A DNA stretch of 64,000 nt, taken from Oryzisolibacter sp. LB2S (GTDB lineage Bacteria > Pseudomonadota > Gammaproteobacteria > Burkholderiales > Burkholderiaceae_C). Each line of letters starts with the position of its first letter. Within the stretch, counting starts at the first letter, position 1. Positions 43,297-51,345 of the stretch are shown piece after piece. The position numbers and the translations under genes were made by a program. The DNA is taken from NCBI RefSeq assembly GCF_040732315.1, contig NZ_CP160388.1, positions 3,128,494-3,192,493 of the forward strand. Direction: 5' to 3'. Below the pieces are notes generated by a model, which saw only the letters and a list, made by a program, of their open reading frames with translations, was not told the DNA's origin and made no database searches.

Positions 43297-43998
43297 TCAG
43301 TCCTTATCCTGAGGTGCCAGCGGCGGCCGTCCGCGCCTGGCCTGGCTCACGCGGCGCGGCGATTTTTTTTGCAGATCCGCCACAAAGTCCGCGTCGCCCA
43401 GGGCCCAACCGCGCAGTGCGGACTCGGTGAGCGCACCTTGCGCCTTCGCATCCAGGCCTGTGTGCACGAGCTCGGCATAGGCGGCGTCGCGTGCGAACGG
43501 CGTGTTGCCCAGCGCCCAGTACAGCGCATGCGGCGTGACCAGCGGGTCGCTGCGCTGGCCCAGGTAATGGGCATGGCTGGACCAGTGCCAGTCGAGCGGC
43601 CGCCCCACCATGCCAGCGCGCACCGGGTTCAGGTCGATGTAGACCATGCAGGTCAGCAGGTAGCGATCCGTCTGGATCAGCGTCGAGCGGTAGCGCCCCT
43701 CCCACAAGGTGCCGCTGCGGCCATGGCGGTCATTGAAATAGCGCACATAGCTGCGGCCCACGGCCTGCATCATCAGCGGCAGCGCCTCGGTCGTGGCGGG
43801 CGTGGCCAGCAGGTGGAAATGGTTGTCCATGAGCACATAGGCATGGACGGCCACGCCAAACTTCCGCGCGTTCTCGGTCAGCAGGCCCAGCATGCACTCG
43901 AAATCCTGCCTGTCGACAAAGATCACCTGGCGGTTGTTGCCCCGCTGAATGATGTGGTGCGGGTAGCCCGCAAGCGTGAGACGGGGCAGGCGCGCCAT
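43297..43998 (-). CDS. REP-associated tyrosine transposase (RAYT, Y1_Tnp)
   Basis: This 233-residue protein belongs to the IS200-like single-strand transposase superfamily, REP-associated subgroup. The metal-binding HUH motif is NHFHLLATP. The catalytic Tyr region is VGRSYVRYFNDRHGRSGTLWEGRYRS, and the N-terminus ARLPRLTLAGYPHHIIQRGNNRQ is typical. AGGAGGT before ATG 43998 fixes the start. Such genes are usually single copy and domesticated, and act on REP hairpins. It is bracketed by inverted 24-bp motifs and sits between gltB and the dipeptide transporter operon. Confidence 0.9.
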   Translation of the reverse strand: MARLPRLTLAGYPHHIIQRGNNRQVIFVDRQDFECMLGLLTENARKFGVAVHAYVLMDNHFHLLATPATTEALPLMMQAVGRSYVRYFNDRHGRSGTLWEGRYRSTLIQTDRYLLTCMVYIDLNPVRAGMVGRPLDWHWSSHAHYLGQRSDPLVTPHALYWALGNTPFARDAAYAELVHTGLDAKAQGALTESALRGWALGDADFVADLQKKSPRRVSQARRGRPPLAPQDKD

Positions 43999-44029
43999 GC
44001 AAACCTCCTGGAGATAGGGGCGCCTATCC

Positions 44030-44053
44030 TAATTGGAATCCGACCCCAATTAA
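44030..44053. repeat. Right inverted end motif of the RAYT unit
   Basis: AATTGGAATCCGACCCC (44031-44047) is the inverted counterpart of the left motif. It lies 31 nt upstream of the RAYT start and 10 nt past the stop codon of the dipeptide ATPase gene. Confidence 0.75.
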
Positions 44054-44063
44054 CGCCCCCAAT

Positions 44064-45071
44064 TCACTGGAGGCGGCCCTCCTCCACCGCGTGGCAGGCC
44101 ACGCGGGTGCCGGCGCTGTCGCGCAGCTGCGGGCGCTCGGTGCGGCAGCGCTCGTTGGCATAGGGGCAGCGCGGGTTGAAGGCGCAGCCCGGCGGCGGGC
44201 TCAGGGGGTTGGGCACCTCGCCCTGCACGGGCGTGCGCGCGCGGCCGGTGTCGTGCATCTTGGGGATGGCGTCGAGCAGCATGCGCGTGTAGGGGTGGCG
44301 CGGCTGGGCAAAGAGCTGCCGCTTGTCGGCAAGTTCCACCAGGCGCCCCAGGTACATCACGCCGACCTGGTCGCTCACGTGGCGCACCACGGCCAGGTTG
44401 TGGCTGATGAAGAGGTAGGTCAGGCCCTGCTTTTTCTGCAGGTCCTTCATGATGTTGAGCACCTGGGCCTGCACTGACACATCGAGCGCGCTCGTCGGCT
44501 CGTCGCAGACCAGGAATTCGGGCTCGGTGGCGAGCGCGCGTGCGATCGAGATGCGCTGGCGCTGCCCGCCCGAGAACTGGTGCGGGTACTTGTCCATGTC
44601 CTGCGGCGACAGGCCGACCGAGGTCAGCAGCTCGCCCACGCGGGCCTTGAGCGCCGCGGCCTCGGACAGCAGGCCATGCTCGCGCAGCGGCTCGGCAATG
44701 ATGTCCGCCACCTTCCAGCGCGGGTTCAGGCTGGCATAGGGGTCCTGGAAGATCATCTGGATGCGCCGGCGCATGTCCTTGGCCTTGCCACCCTTGAAGG
44801 CCGCATGGGCATCCTGCCCGTCAAAGTGGAAGCCCCCGCGCGTGGGTGTGTACAGGCCGACCAGCAGGCGCGCCACGGTGCTCTTGCCGCAACCCGACTC
44901 ACCCACCAGGGCCAGGGTCTTGCCCCTTTCGATCTCGAAGCTCACGCCATCGACGGCGTGCAGCAGCTGGCGCGGCTTGCGCTCGAGCACGCGGTTGAGC
45001 CAGGGTGCGGACACATCGAAGGTGCGGGCCAGGTCGCGCGCCTGCACCAGCGGCTGGATCGTGCTGCTCAT
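44064..45071 (-). CDS. Peptide ABC importer ATPase DppF/OppF-like
   Basis: This 335-residue ATPase has Walker A GESGCGKST, signature FSGGQRQRISIARAL, Walker B FLVCDEPTSALD and switch His in FISHNLAVVRH. The C-terminal oligopeptide-transporter domain has the Cys cluster [15 protein letters not shown], which binds an Fe-S cluster in some members. ATGA overlap with the other ATPase gene shows coupling. It is the last gene of the operon; the RAYT unit is inserted directly after its stop. Confidence 0.92.
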   Translation of the reverse strand: MSSTIQPLVQARDLARTFDVSAPWLNRVLERKPRQLLHAVDGVSFEIERGKTLALVGESGCGKSTVARLLVGLYTPTRGGFHFDGQDAHAAFKGGKAKDMRRRIQMIFQDPYASLNPRWKVADIIAEPLREHGLLSEAAALKARVGELLTSVGLSPQDMDKYPHQFSGGQRQRISIARALATEPEFLVCDEPTSALDVSVQAQVLNIMKDLQKKQGLTYLFISHNLAVVRHVSDQVGVMYLGRLVELADKRQLFAQPRHPYTRMLLDAIPKMHDTGRARTPVQGEVPNPLSPPPGCAFNPRCPYANERCRTERPQLRDSAGTRVACHAVEEGRLQ

Positions 45072-46045
45072 GCGGTCACCTCGCTCCTGGAATCGTGCAG
45101 CCAGCAGGCCGCCTGCGTCTTGCCCGCGGCCATGAGGTCGGGGCGCTCCTGTCGGCAGCGGCCGAACACCTGCGGGCAGCGCGGGTTGAAGGCGCAGCCC
45201 TTCGGTATCGCATTCAGGCGCGGCATGGCGCCGTCGATCTGATTCAGACGCTCGCGGTCCTGCTCCATGTCGGGGATGGAGGCCATCAGACCCGCGGTGT
45301 ACGGGTGGGCCGGCTGGTTGATGACCTCGTGCACGGGGCCGATCTCGGCCACGCGACCCGCATACATCACGGCCACGCGGTCGCAGGTCTCGGCGATCAC
45401 GCCCATGTCGTGCGTGATCAGCATCACGGCCGCGCCGCGCGTCCTGCAGATGTTCTTGAGCAGCTGAATGATCTGCGCCTGGATGGACACGTCGAGCGCC
45501 GTGGTGGGCTCGTCGGCCACGATGAGCTGGGGCTCGGCCGCCAGCGCCAGCGCGATCACCACACGCTGGCGCATGCCGCCGGAGAACTGGTGCGGGTAAT
45601 GGTCTATGCGCTGCTCGGCCGCGGGAATGCCCGTGTCCTTGAGCAGGTCGATGGCGCGCTGGCGCGCCTCTGCGCCGCTCATGGGCAGGTGCGTGACGAT
45701 GGTCTCGACCAGCTGCTGGCCCACGGTGTAGAGCGGGTTCAGCGAGGTCAGCGGGTCCTGGAAGATGGCGCCGATCTTGCGCCCGCGAATGTGGCGCATC
45801 TGCGCGTGCGGCAGGTTGTCGATGCGCTGGCCCTCAAGCCGTATCTGACCCGAGGCCACGCGCCCCGGCGGCTCCAGGAGGCCGATGATGGACGCGCCGG
45901 TGAGCGACTTGCCCGCGCCCGACTCGCCCACCACGCCCAGGATCTCGCCCGGCGCGATGGAGAACGACACATCGTCGAGCGCGCGCAAGGTGCCGCGACG
46001 CGTGGGGAATTCGACGACGAGGTTTTGTACTTCCAGCAAGGACAT
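45068..46045 (-). CDS. Peptide ABC importer ATPase DppD/OppD-like
   Basis: This 325-residue ATPase is the partner of the DppF-like protein. It has Walker A GESGAGKS, signature [15 protein letters not shown], Walker [13 protein letters not shown] and the C-terminal Cys cluster [16 protein letters not shown] start at ATG 46045 ([13 protein letters not shown]); the reading to 46219 runs through the hairpin-rich spacer and is not credible. It is separated from the upstream permease gene by 231 nt of inverted repeats, unusual within an operon. Confidence 0.92.
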   Translation of the reverse strand: MSLLEVQNLVVEFPTRRGTLRALDDVSFSIAPGEILGVVGESGAGKSLTGASIIGLLEPPGRVASGQIRLEGQRIDNLPHAQMRHIRGRKIGAIFQDPLTSLNPLYTVGQQLVETIVTHLPMSGAEARQRAIDLLKDTGIPAAEQRIDHYPHQFSGGMRQRVVIALALAAEPQLIVADEPTTALDVSIQAQIIQLLKNICRTRGAAVMLITHDMGVIAETCDRVAVMYAGRVAEIGPVHEVINQPAHPYTAGLMASIPDMEQDRERLNQIDGAMPRLNAIPKGCAFNPRCPQVFGRCRQERPDLMAAGKTQAACWLHDSRSEVTA

Positions 46046-46141
46046 ATCAGTGTTCCAGGGCGCTACGCATGAAACTGGTGCAACCAAAGCGCGGGCAGCC
46101 GCGCAAGGGCCGCCCCGCCGCGCCGGCTGCGTCCGCCTGCC

Positions 46142-46262
46142 CGCATTGCGCAGCAATGCGAGAGCGGGGGCTGAGGGGCGCGGCTCCAAGCCTGCCTGCG
46201 CAGGCTTGGACGCCCCCAAAGGGCTGCCGCCTTTGGCAGCTGCACAGAGCGGCGCAGCCGCT
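46142..46262. repeat. Cluster of four hairpins in a permease-ATPase spacer
   Basis: Four successive palindromes lie within 121 nt: CGCATTGC/GCAATGCG (46142-46160), CCAAGCCTGC/GCAGGCTTGG (46186-46209), CCAAAGG/CCTTTGG (46216-46236) and AGCGGC/GCCGCT (46248-46262). They lie in the 231-nt gap between the DppC-like and DppD-like genes. Nothing coding was seen in the gap. Confidence 0.7.
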
Positions 46263-46276
46263 CAGGGGGGTGTTTC

Positions 46277-47188
46277 TCATCTCAGGCGTGGGTTCAGGGC
46301 ATCGCGCAGCCAGTCCCCCAGCAGGTTTACCGACAGCGCGATCAGCACCAGCATGACACCGGGGAAGATGGTGATCCACCATTCGCCCGAAAACAGGTAG
46401 TCGTTGCCGATGCGGATCAAGGTGCCCAGCGACGGCGAGGTGGGCGGCGCGCCCACGCCCAGAAAGGACAGCGTGGCCTCGGTGATGATGGCCGTGGCCA
46501 CCTGGATGGTGGCCAGCACCATCACCGGCCCGAGCACATTGGGCAGCACATGGCGGCGCATGATGCGAAACGGAGCCACGCCCGTGACGCGCGCAGCCTG
46601 CACATATTCCTTGTTGCGCTCGACCAGCGTGGAGCCGCGCACGGTGCGCGCGTACTGCACCCAGCCCGTGAGCGAGATGGCCGCAATCAGCACGCCAAAC
46701 GACAGCCACTCGGGCGCGTTCGGGAACACCGCGCGCGCCACGCCGGCGATGAGCAGCGCGATCAGGATGGCGGGGAAGGACAGCATCACGTCGCACAGGC
46801 GCATGAGCACGCCGTCGACCCAGCCGCCGCGAAAGCCCGCGATCAGCCCCAGCGTCACGCCCAGCACCACCGACAGCAGCACCGAGGCCAGACCGACGAT
46901 GAGCGAGATGCGCGCGCCGTAGATCAAGGCCGAGAGAATGTCGCGCCCCTGGTCGTCCGTGCCCAGCAGGTACTTGGCGCTGCCACCCTCGAGCCACCAG
47001 GGCGGCAGGCGCGAGTCGGAGAGCTCCAGTGTGGACAGGTCGAACGGATTGTGCGGCGCCACCCAGCCGGCAAACAGCGCGCAGATGGCGCACACCAGCG
47101 CGATCAGCGCCGCCAGAATGGCCACGGGCGAGCTGCGAAAGCTGTGGGCCACGTCGCTGTCATACCAGCGCAAGAGGGTGTTCTTCAT
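46277..47188 (-). CDS. Peptide ABC importer permease DppC/OppC-like
   Basis: This 303-residue permease has an N-terminal membrane helix (SPVAILAALIALVCAICALFAG), then the OppC N-terminal domain motif LLGTDDQGRDILSALIYGARISL. The EAA loop is YVQAARVTGVAPFRIMRRHVLPN. I start at ATG 47188. The longer in-frame reading begins MDPRLRGDD, which is a translated REP sequence and should not be annotated. It works with the DppB-like permease encoded about 1.5 kb upstream, beyond the amidohydrolase gene. Confidence 0.93.
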   Translation of the reverse strand: MKNTLLRWYDSDVAHSFRSSPVAILAALIALVCAICALFAGWVAPHNPFDLSTLELSDSRLPPWWLEGGSAKYLLGTDDQGRDILSALIYGARISLIVGLASVLLSVVLGVTLGLIAGFRGGWVDGVLMRLCDVMLSFPAILIALLIAGVARAVFPNAPEWLSFGVLIAAISLTGWVQYARTVRGSTLVERNKEYVQAARVTGVAPFRIMRRHVLPNVLGPVMVLATIQVATAIITEATLSFLGVGAPPTSPSLGTLIRIGNDYLFSGEWWITIFPGVMLVLIALSVNLLGDWLRDALNPRLR

Positions 47189-47235
47189 GGGCGTGGGGGT
47201 CGTTTGGAAGGACGAAAGGACGCGTGCCACGCCGC

Positions 47236-47372
47236 CGTCATCCCCGCGCAGGCGGGGATCCATGGCGGCAGCAAACCAGCACCTGGGGTGGCCTCTGGAT
47301 CCCCGCCTGCGCGGGGATGACGGGAGGTGTTTGCGCGGGGATGACGGGGGATGGCTGCGCGCGGATGACGGG
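47236..47372. repeat. REPIN-like doublet C with extra half-units
   Basis: An inverted pair (CGTCATCCCCGCG... at 47236 and TGGATCCCCGCCTGCGCGGG... at 47296) is followed by two extra direct half-units ending GGATGACGG at about 47347 and 47371. It lies in the 258-nt gap between the amidohydrolase and permease genes. The tail units look like decayed tandem copies. Confidence 0.7.
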
Positions 47373-47391
47373 TACTGGCAAGCATCGTTGA

Positions 47392-47446
47392 AAATATCAA
47401 AAACAATAGCGCTTTGCGCTTGATGGACGGGCGCTACGGTCGAATT
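47392..47446. repeat. Dispersed repeat, copy 7 (abuts amidohydrolase stop)
   Basis: AACAATAGCGCTTTGCGCTT is followed by GACGGGCGCTACGG and ends exactly at the stop codon of the M20 gene. Confidence 0.6.
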
Positions 47447-48667
47447 TCATTGCACATCCGCCAGCGGCATGGCCTGCTCCACCAGGCCCGCATACAGCGC
47501 CGCACCCAGGGGCAGCACCTCGTCGTTGAAGTCGTACAGGCTGTTGTGCAGCGTGCTGTTGCCCGCGCCCATGCCCTGGCCCAGGCGCAGGTAGGCGCCG
47601 GGCCGGGCCTGCAGCATGAAGGAGAAGTCCTCCGCGCCCATGCTGGGCTCGAGGTCGCGGTCCACGTTGTCCTCGCCCACCAGGGCGGCGGCCACGTCGC
47701 CGGCAAAGCGGGCCTCGGCCGCGGTGTTGATGGTGGCGGGGTAGATGCGCTCGTAGCGCACCGTGACGGTGGCGCCAAAGCCCAGAGCGATGGCGTTGCA
47801 CAGGTCCTTGATGCGCTGCGCCACCATGTCCTGCACGGCGGGGTTGAAGGCGCGCACCGTGCCCACCAGCGTAGCCTGGCCGGGCAGCACGCTGAAAGCG
47901 CCCAGGTCGCCCGCGTGCACGGCGCACAGGCTGATGACGGCGCTGTCGAGCGCGCGCACGTTGCGCGAGACGATGCTTTGCACCGCCGTGATGATGTGGC
48001 CCGCCACCAGCACCACGTCCACCGTCTGGTAGGGGTGGGCGCCATGGCCGCCGCGGCCCGTGATCTCTATGGTCACGCGGTCGGCCGCAGCCATCATGGC
48101 GCCGTCGTTGATGCCCACGGTGCCGGGCCGCATCGCCGGCCAGTTGTGCATGGCATAGACCGACTGCACGGGAAAGCGCTCGAACAGCCCATCCTCGATC
48201 ATCACGCGCGCGCCGCCCAGGCCCTCCTCGCCGGGCTGGAAGATCAGCACCGCCGTGCCGTCGAAATGGCGCGTGGCCGCGAGATAGCGCGCCGCGCCCA
48301 CCAGCATGGTGGTGTGGCCGTCATGGCCGCAGCCGTGCATCAGGCCAGTCTTGCAGGACTTCCAGGCGAAGTCGTTGCGCTCGGTCATGGGCAGGGCATC
48401 CATGTCGGCGCGCAGGCCAATCATGCTGCCGCTGCCCCGCCCCTGGCCATGGATGATGCCGACCACGCCCGTGCGGCCTATGCCCTCGTGCACCTCGTCC
48501 ACGCCCGCGGCGCGCAGGGCCTCGCGCACGCGCGCGCTGGTGTAGACCTCCTCGAAGCCGAGCTCGGGGTGGGCGTGCAGGTCACGCCGGAAGGCCGTGA
48601 GCTCGGGGTGGTACTGGGCGATCTGGGCAAAGGCGCGCCCGCCGGCCTTCAAACGCGTAGGCTGCAT
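47447..48667 (-). CDS. M20 family metallo-amidohydrolase (hippurate hydrolase-like)
   Basis: This is a 406-residue M20D amidohydrolase. Such enzymes cleave N-acyl amino acids or amide bonds using two metals. The metal site is seen in HGCGHDGHTTM, with FQPGEEGLGG, and a further His in the dimerisation/lid segment RGGHGAHPYQ. The C-terminal SMGAEDFSFMLQ is also typical. It lies 1 nt after the DppB-like permease gene and before the DppC-like gene, so import and hydrolysis are co-expressed. The imported compound may be an acyl or aminoacyl amide that this enzyme cuts; the exact substrate is unknown. Confidence 0.9.
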   Translation of the reverse strand: MQPTRLKAGGRAFAQIAQYHPELTAFRRDLHAHPELGFEEVYTSARVREALRAAGVDEVHEGIGRTGVVGIIHGQGRGSGSMIGLRADMDALPMTERNDFAWKSCKTGLMHGCGHDGHTTMLVGAARYLAATRHFDGTAVLIFQPGEEGLGGARVMIEDGLFERFPVQSVYAMHNWPAMRPGTVGINDGAMMAAADRVTIEITGRGGHGAHPYQTVDVVLVAGHIITAVQSIVSRNVRALDSAVISLCAVHAGDLGAFSVLPGQATLVGTVRAFNPAVQDMVAQRIKDLCNAIALGFGATVTVRYERIYPATINTAAEARFAGDVAAALVGEDNVDRDLEPSMGAEDFSFMLQARPGAYLRLGQGMGAGNSTLHNSLYDFNDEVLPLGAALYAGLVEQAMPLADVQ

Positions 48668-48668
48668 G

Positions 48669-49652
48669 TCAATGCCCCCCTCCCTTGCCGCCCACGCGCA
48701 GGCGCGGGTCGACGACGAAATACAGCAGGTCCACCACCAGGTTGATGACCACGAAGATCAGCGCGATCAGGCACAGATAGGCGGCCATCACGGGGATGTC
48801 GGCAAAGGTCACGGCCTGTATGAACAGCAGGCCCATGCCGGGCCACTGGAACACGGTCTCGGTGATGATGGCAAAGGCAATCAGGCCGCCGAGCTGCAGG
48901 CCGGTGATGGTCATCACCGGCACCAGCGTGTTCTTGAGCGCATGGCCGAAGTGGATGGCGCGGTCGGACAGGCCGCGCGCACGCGCGAACTTGATGTAGT
49001 CGGTGCGCAGCACCTCCAGCATCTCGGCGCGCACCAGCCGCATGATGAGCGTGAGCTGAAAGATGGCCAGCGTCACGGCCGGCAGCACGATGTGGTGCCA
49101 GCCCTTGGCCGTGAGCAGCCCCGTGCTCCACCAGCCCAGCTGCACCACATCGCCGCGCCCGAAACTCGGGAACCAGCCCAGCGTCACGGAGAAGATCAGG
49201 ATCAGCAGAATGCCGATCAGAAACGTGGGCAGCGACACGCCCAGCAGCGACAGCGTCATGAACAGCTGGCTCAGCAGCGTGCCGCGCCTGAGCGCCGCAT
49301 ACACCCCCATGGGCACACCCACGGCCAGCGCGATGAAGGCCGCCACGAGGGACAGCTCCAGCGTGGCCGGAAAGCGCTCGGCAATCAGGCGCGAGACCTT
49401 GGCGCCCTGGCGCAGGCTGATTCCGAACTCGCCCTGCGCGGCGTTCACGAGGAAATGCCAGAACTGCACGATGAAGGGCTGATCCAGCCCCAGCGCGGCG
49501 CGCATCTCGGCCACCTGCTGGGGCGTGGCGTCCTGGCCCAGCAGAATGGCCACCGGGTCGCCCACGTACTGGAACAGCATGAAGGCGATGAAGGCCACCG
49601 TGACCATGACGATCAGGGCCTGCAGGAGTCTGCGCAATATGAAGGCAAGCAT
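48669..49652 (-). CDS. Peptide ABC importer permease DppB/OppB-like
   Basis: This 327-residue permease begins MLAFILRRLLQALIVMVTVAFIAF with the family's first helix and has about six membrane segments. The signature FGISLRQG and the EAA loop YIKFARARGLSDRAIHFGHALKNTLVPV are clear. It is the first gene of the operon in this window. No periplasmic binding-protein gene precedes or follows the cluster here; the 275 nt upstream contain only a dispersed repeat and a terminator for the porin. Confidence 0.93.
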   Translation of the reverse strand: MLAFILRRLLQALIVMVTVAFIAFMLFQYVGDPVAILLGQDATPQQVAEMRAALGLDQPFIVQFWHFLVNAAQGEFGISLRQGAKVSRLIAERFPATLELSLVAAFIALAVGVPMGVYAALRRGTLLSQLFMTLSLLGVSLPTFLIGILLILIFSVTLGWFPSFGRGDVVQLGWWSTGLLTAKGWHHIVLPAVTLAIFQLTLIMRLVRAEMLEVLRTDYIKFARARGLSDRAIHFGHALKNTLVPVMTITGLQLGGLIAFAIITETVFQWPGMGLLFIQAVTFADIPVMAAYLCLIALIFVVINLVVDLLYFVVDPRLRVGGKGGGH

Positions 49653-49758
49653 GGTGGGGTCGCGGTTGGTCGGGCCATGCTACACCGGCCCGGGGCGCAC
49701 GTGGCCAGAAGCAGCGGTGGCAGGCAGTGTTTCCCCATGCCGCCGGGCATCGGAGAAA

Positions 49759-49812
49759 TGCCATTGTTTTTATAGCACATCGCGCTTGACTGACAGCGCC
49801 TGCGCCGGCAAT
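49759..49812. repeat. Dispersed repeat, copy 8 (upstream of dppB-like gene)
   Basis: TGTTTTTATAGCACATCGCG followed by CTTGACTGACAGCGCCTGCG is a diverged copy in the 275-nt gap between porin and permease genes. Confidence 0.55.
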
Positions 49813-49878
49813 CATCTGTCATCGCGGGCATGCGCCATCGGCGGCAAGCTGCCGCTCCTCACACCCATGCGAAGCCAC

Positions 49879-49908
49879 AAAAAGCAGAAAGCCTCCCGAG
49901 GGAGGCTT
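49879..49908 (-). terminator. Intrinsic terminator of porin gene 1
   Basis: AAGCCTCCC/GGGAGGCTT (49889-49908) forms a 9-bp stem 20 nt past the porin stop, read on the minus strand and followed by TTCTGCTTTTT. Confidence 0.8.
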
Positions 49909-49927
49909 GCAGTCTGGCTGCGACCGC

Positions 49928-51136
49928 TCAGAAACGGTGACGCAGGCCGACGGTGATGCCGGTACGGCTGCGGGCGCCGCTGACCGGATCCAGAACGATG
50001 GCGTTGCCACCGCTGATGCTGGTGTGATCGACGCCAAAGTAGGCATCGGTACGCTTGCTGAAGGCGTAGTCGGCGACGGCCACGTAGAAGTTGGCATTGC
50101 CGTTGGAGGCACCCGTGGCAGAGCCCGACTGCTTGCCGCGGAAGTAATGCAGGCCCAGGTTCAGCTGAGACGTGAGCTGATAGCCCACGCCAAGCTTCAG
50201 CAACTGCCGCTTGTTGGTGTCACCCGGCAGGAAACCGCCGTTCGTCGAGCCACTCCAGAACGCACCCAGAATGGCGCCGTCCACGGCGTTCGCAAGCCCA
50301 ATGGCCGGGCTGGTCACTGTGGCGAACTTGGCCTTGTTCAAACCATAGCCGGCCGTCATGTACCAAGGCCCGGTGCGATAGGAACCACCCAGGGTCCAGG
50401 CATCGACCTCGGTGCCACCGGGCAGCGTGGTGCGCAGATAGCCACCACCGACGGCCGCGCCCGATGCGGCATAGCGCAGATAACCGCCCACGGTCTTCCA
50501 TGCGCCGCCGTTGAGCGTACCAAGCACATAGGCCGGAATGGCGGTGGCTGCAGTGGGGAAACCCGCCTGACCGCGCTTGTTGTTCTCGTCAAACGAATAC
50601 TGCAACGAACCCACCAGGCTGCGATCCGACGAGGCAAAGGTGTACTTCAGCATATTGCTGGTGCGCGCGCCCATGGACAGGCCGATTTCAGGCTTGTAGG
50701 CCTCCATGTAGGGCGAATATGGGAAGGACGCGTAGGTGCTCGTCACCACGTCGAACAGCACGTTCCACTGACGACCGGCGGTCAGGCGGCCATAGCGGCC
50801 CTGCAGGCCCACATGGGCCAGCTGGAAGAACGGCGCATTGGCAGCCGAGTTGCCCGCGTCGGCATCGAAACGGTTTTCCAGAACCACCAGCGCCTTGCTG
50901 CCGCCGCCCAAGTCTTCCTCGACGTTGATGCCCCAGCGGCTTTGCGACATGCCGCCACCGAGCATCTGGGTCTTGTTCGACTTGCCGGCACCCTCGTTGG
51001 TGGTGTGACGCACGGCGGCATCGACAATCCCCCACAACTCCACCTTGCTGGTGCTGGCCGCCTGGGCCAAGGCAGCCCCGCTGCCACCGAGGGCAACCGC
51101 GGCCAGGATGATGCTCTTCTTTGCAAACAGGGGCAT
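49928..51136 (-). CDS. Gram-negative trimeric porin 1
   Basis: This 402-residue outer-membrane porin precursor belongs to the beta-proteobacterial (neisserial-type) family. The signal peptide ends GGSGAALAQA. The mature N-terminus KVELWGIVDAAVRH and the turn region RWGINVEEDLGGGSKALVVLENRFDAD are typical. The C-terminus TVGLRHRF ends in Phe, required for outer-membrane assembly. It has its own terminator. It is followed upstream by a second, clearly different porin gene on the same strand. The diffusing substrate is unknown. Confidence 0.92.
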   Translation of the reverse strand: MPLFAKKSIILAAVALGGSGAALAQAASTSKVELWGIVDAAVRHTTNEGAGKSNKTQMLGGGMSQSRWGINVEEDLGGGSKALVVLENRFDADAGNSAANAPFFQLAHVGLQGRYGRLTAGRQWNVLFDVVTSTYASFPYSPYMEAYKPEIGLSMGARTSNMLKYTFASSDRSLVGSLQYSFDENNKRGQAGFPTAATAIPAYVLGTLNGGAWKTVGGYLRYAASGAAVGGGYLRTTLPGGTEVDAWTLGGSYRTGPWYMTAGYGLNKAKFATVTSPAIGLANAVDGAILGAFWSGSTNGGFLPGDTNKRQLLKLGVGYQLTSQLNLGLHYFRGKQSGSATGASNGNANFYVAVADYAFSKRTDAYFGVDHTSISGGNAIVLDPVSGARSRTGITVGLRHRF

Positions 51137-51275
51137 GGTCTATCTCACTCTCTCTGAAGTAATGGGAGATTTGATTCTAGAAACCAAGCCAGCCCAGGCT
51201 GACGCGCTATCGCATCGATACCACAGGCGTTTCCCCTAGTTTGGTGTTACCTGGGTGACGCGGATCTCGGCGGCG

Positions 51276-51306
51276 AAAAAAAAACCGCCACCCGAAGGTG
51301 GCGGTT
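51276..51306 (-). terminator. Intrinsic terminator of porin gene 2
   Basis: AACCGCCACC, loop TTCG, GGTGGCGGTT read on the minus strand, followed by a run of at least eight T (A8+ on the plus strand at 51276-51284). It is a very strong terminator 40 nt past the porin stop. Confidence 0.9.
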
Positions 51307-51345
51307 GGGATCTTCATGCAAGGCTGGCGTCAAGCCAGCCGGGCA

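Noticed and set aside
47189..47263. N-terminal extension of the DppC-like permease beginning MDPRLRGDD, and similar extensions of cobS and gspH
   Set aside because: These are translations of REP doublets, a frequent false-start source in this window; Shine-Dalgarno placement and family alignment support the shorter starts.
47236..47372. Possible CRISPR-like direct repeats
   Set aside because: The units are REP half-sites of unequal length and orientation with no regular spacers and no cas genes nearby.
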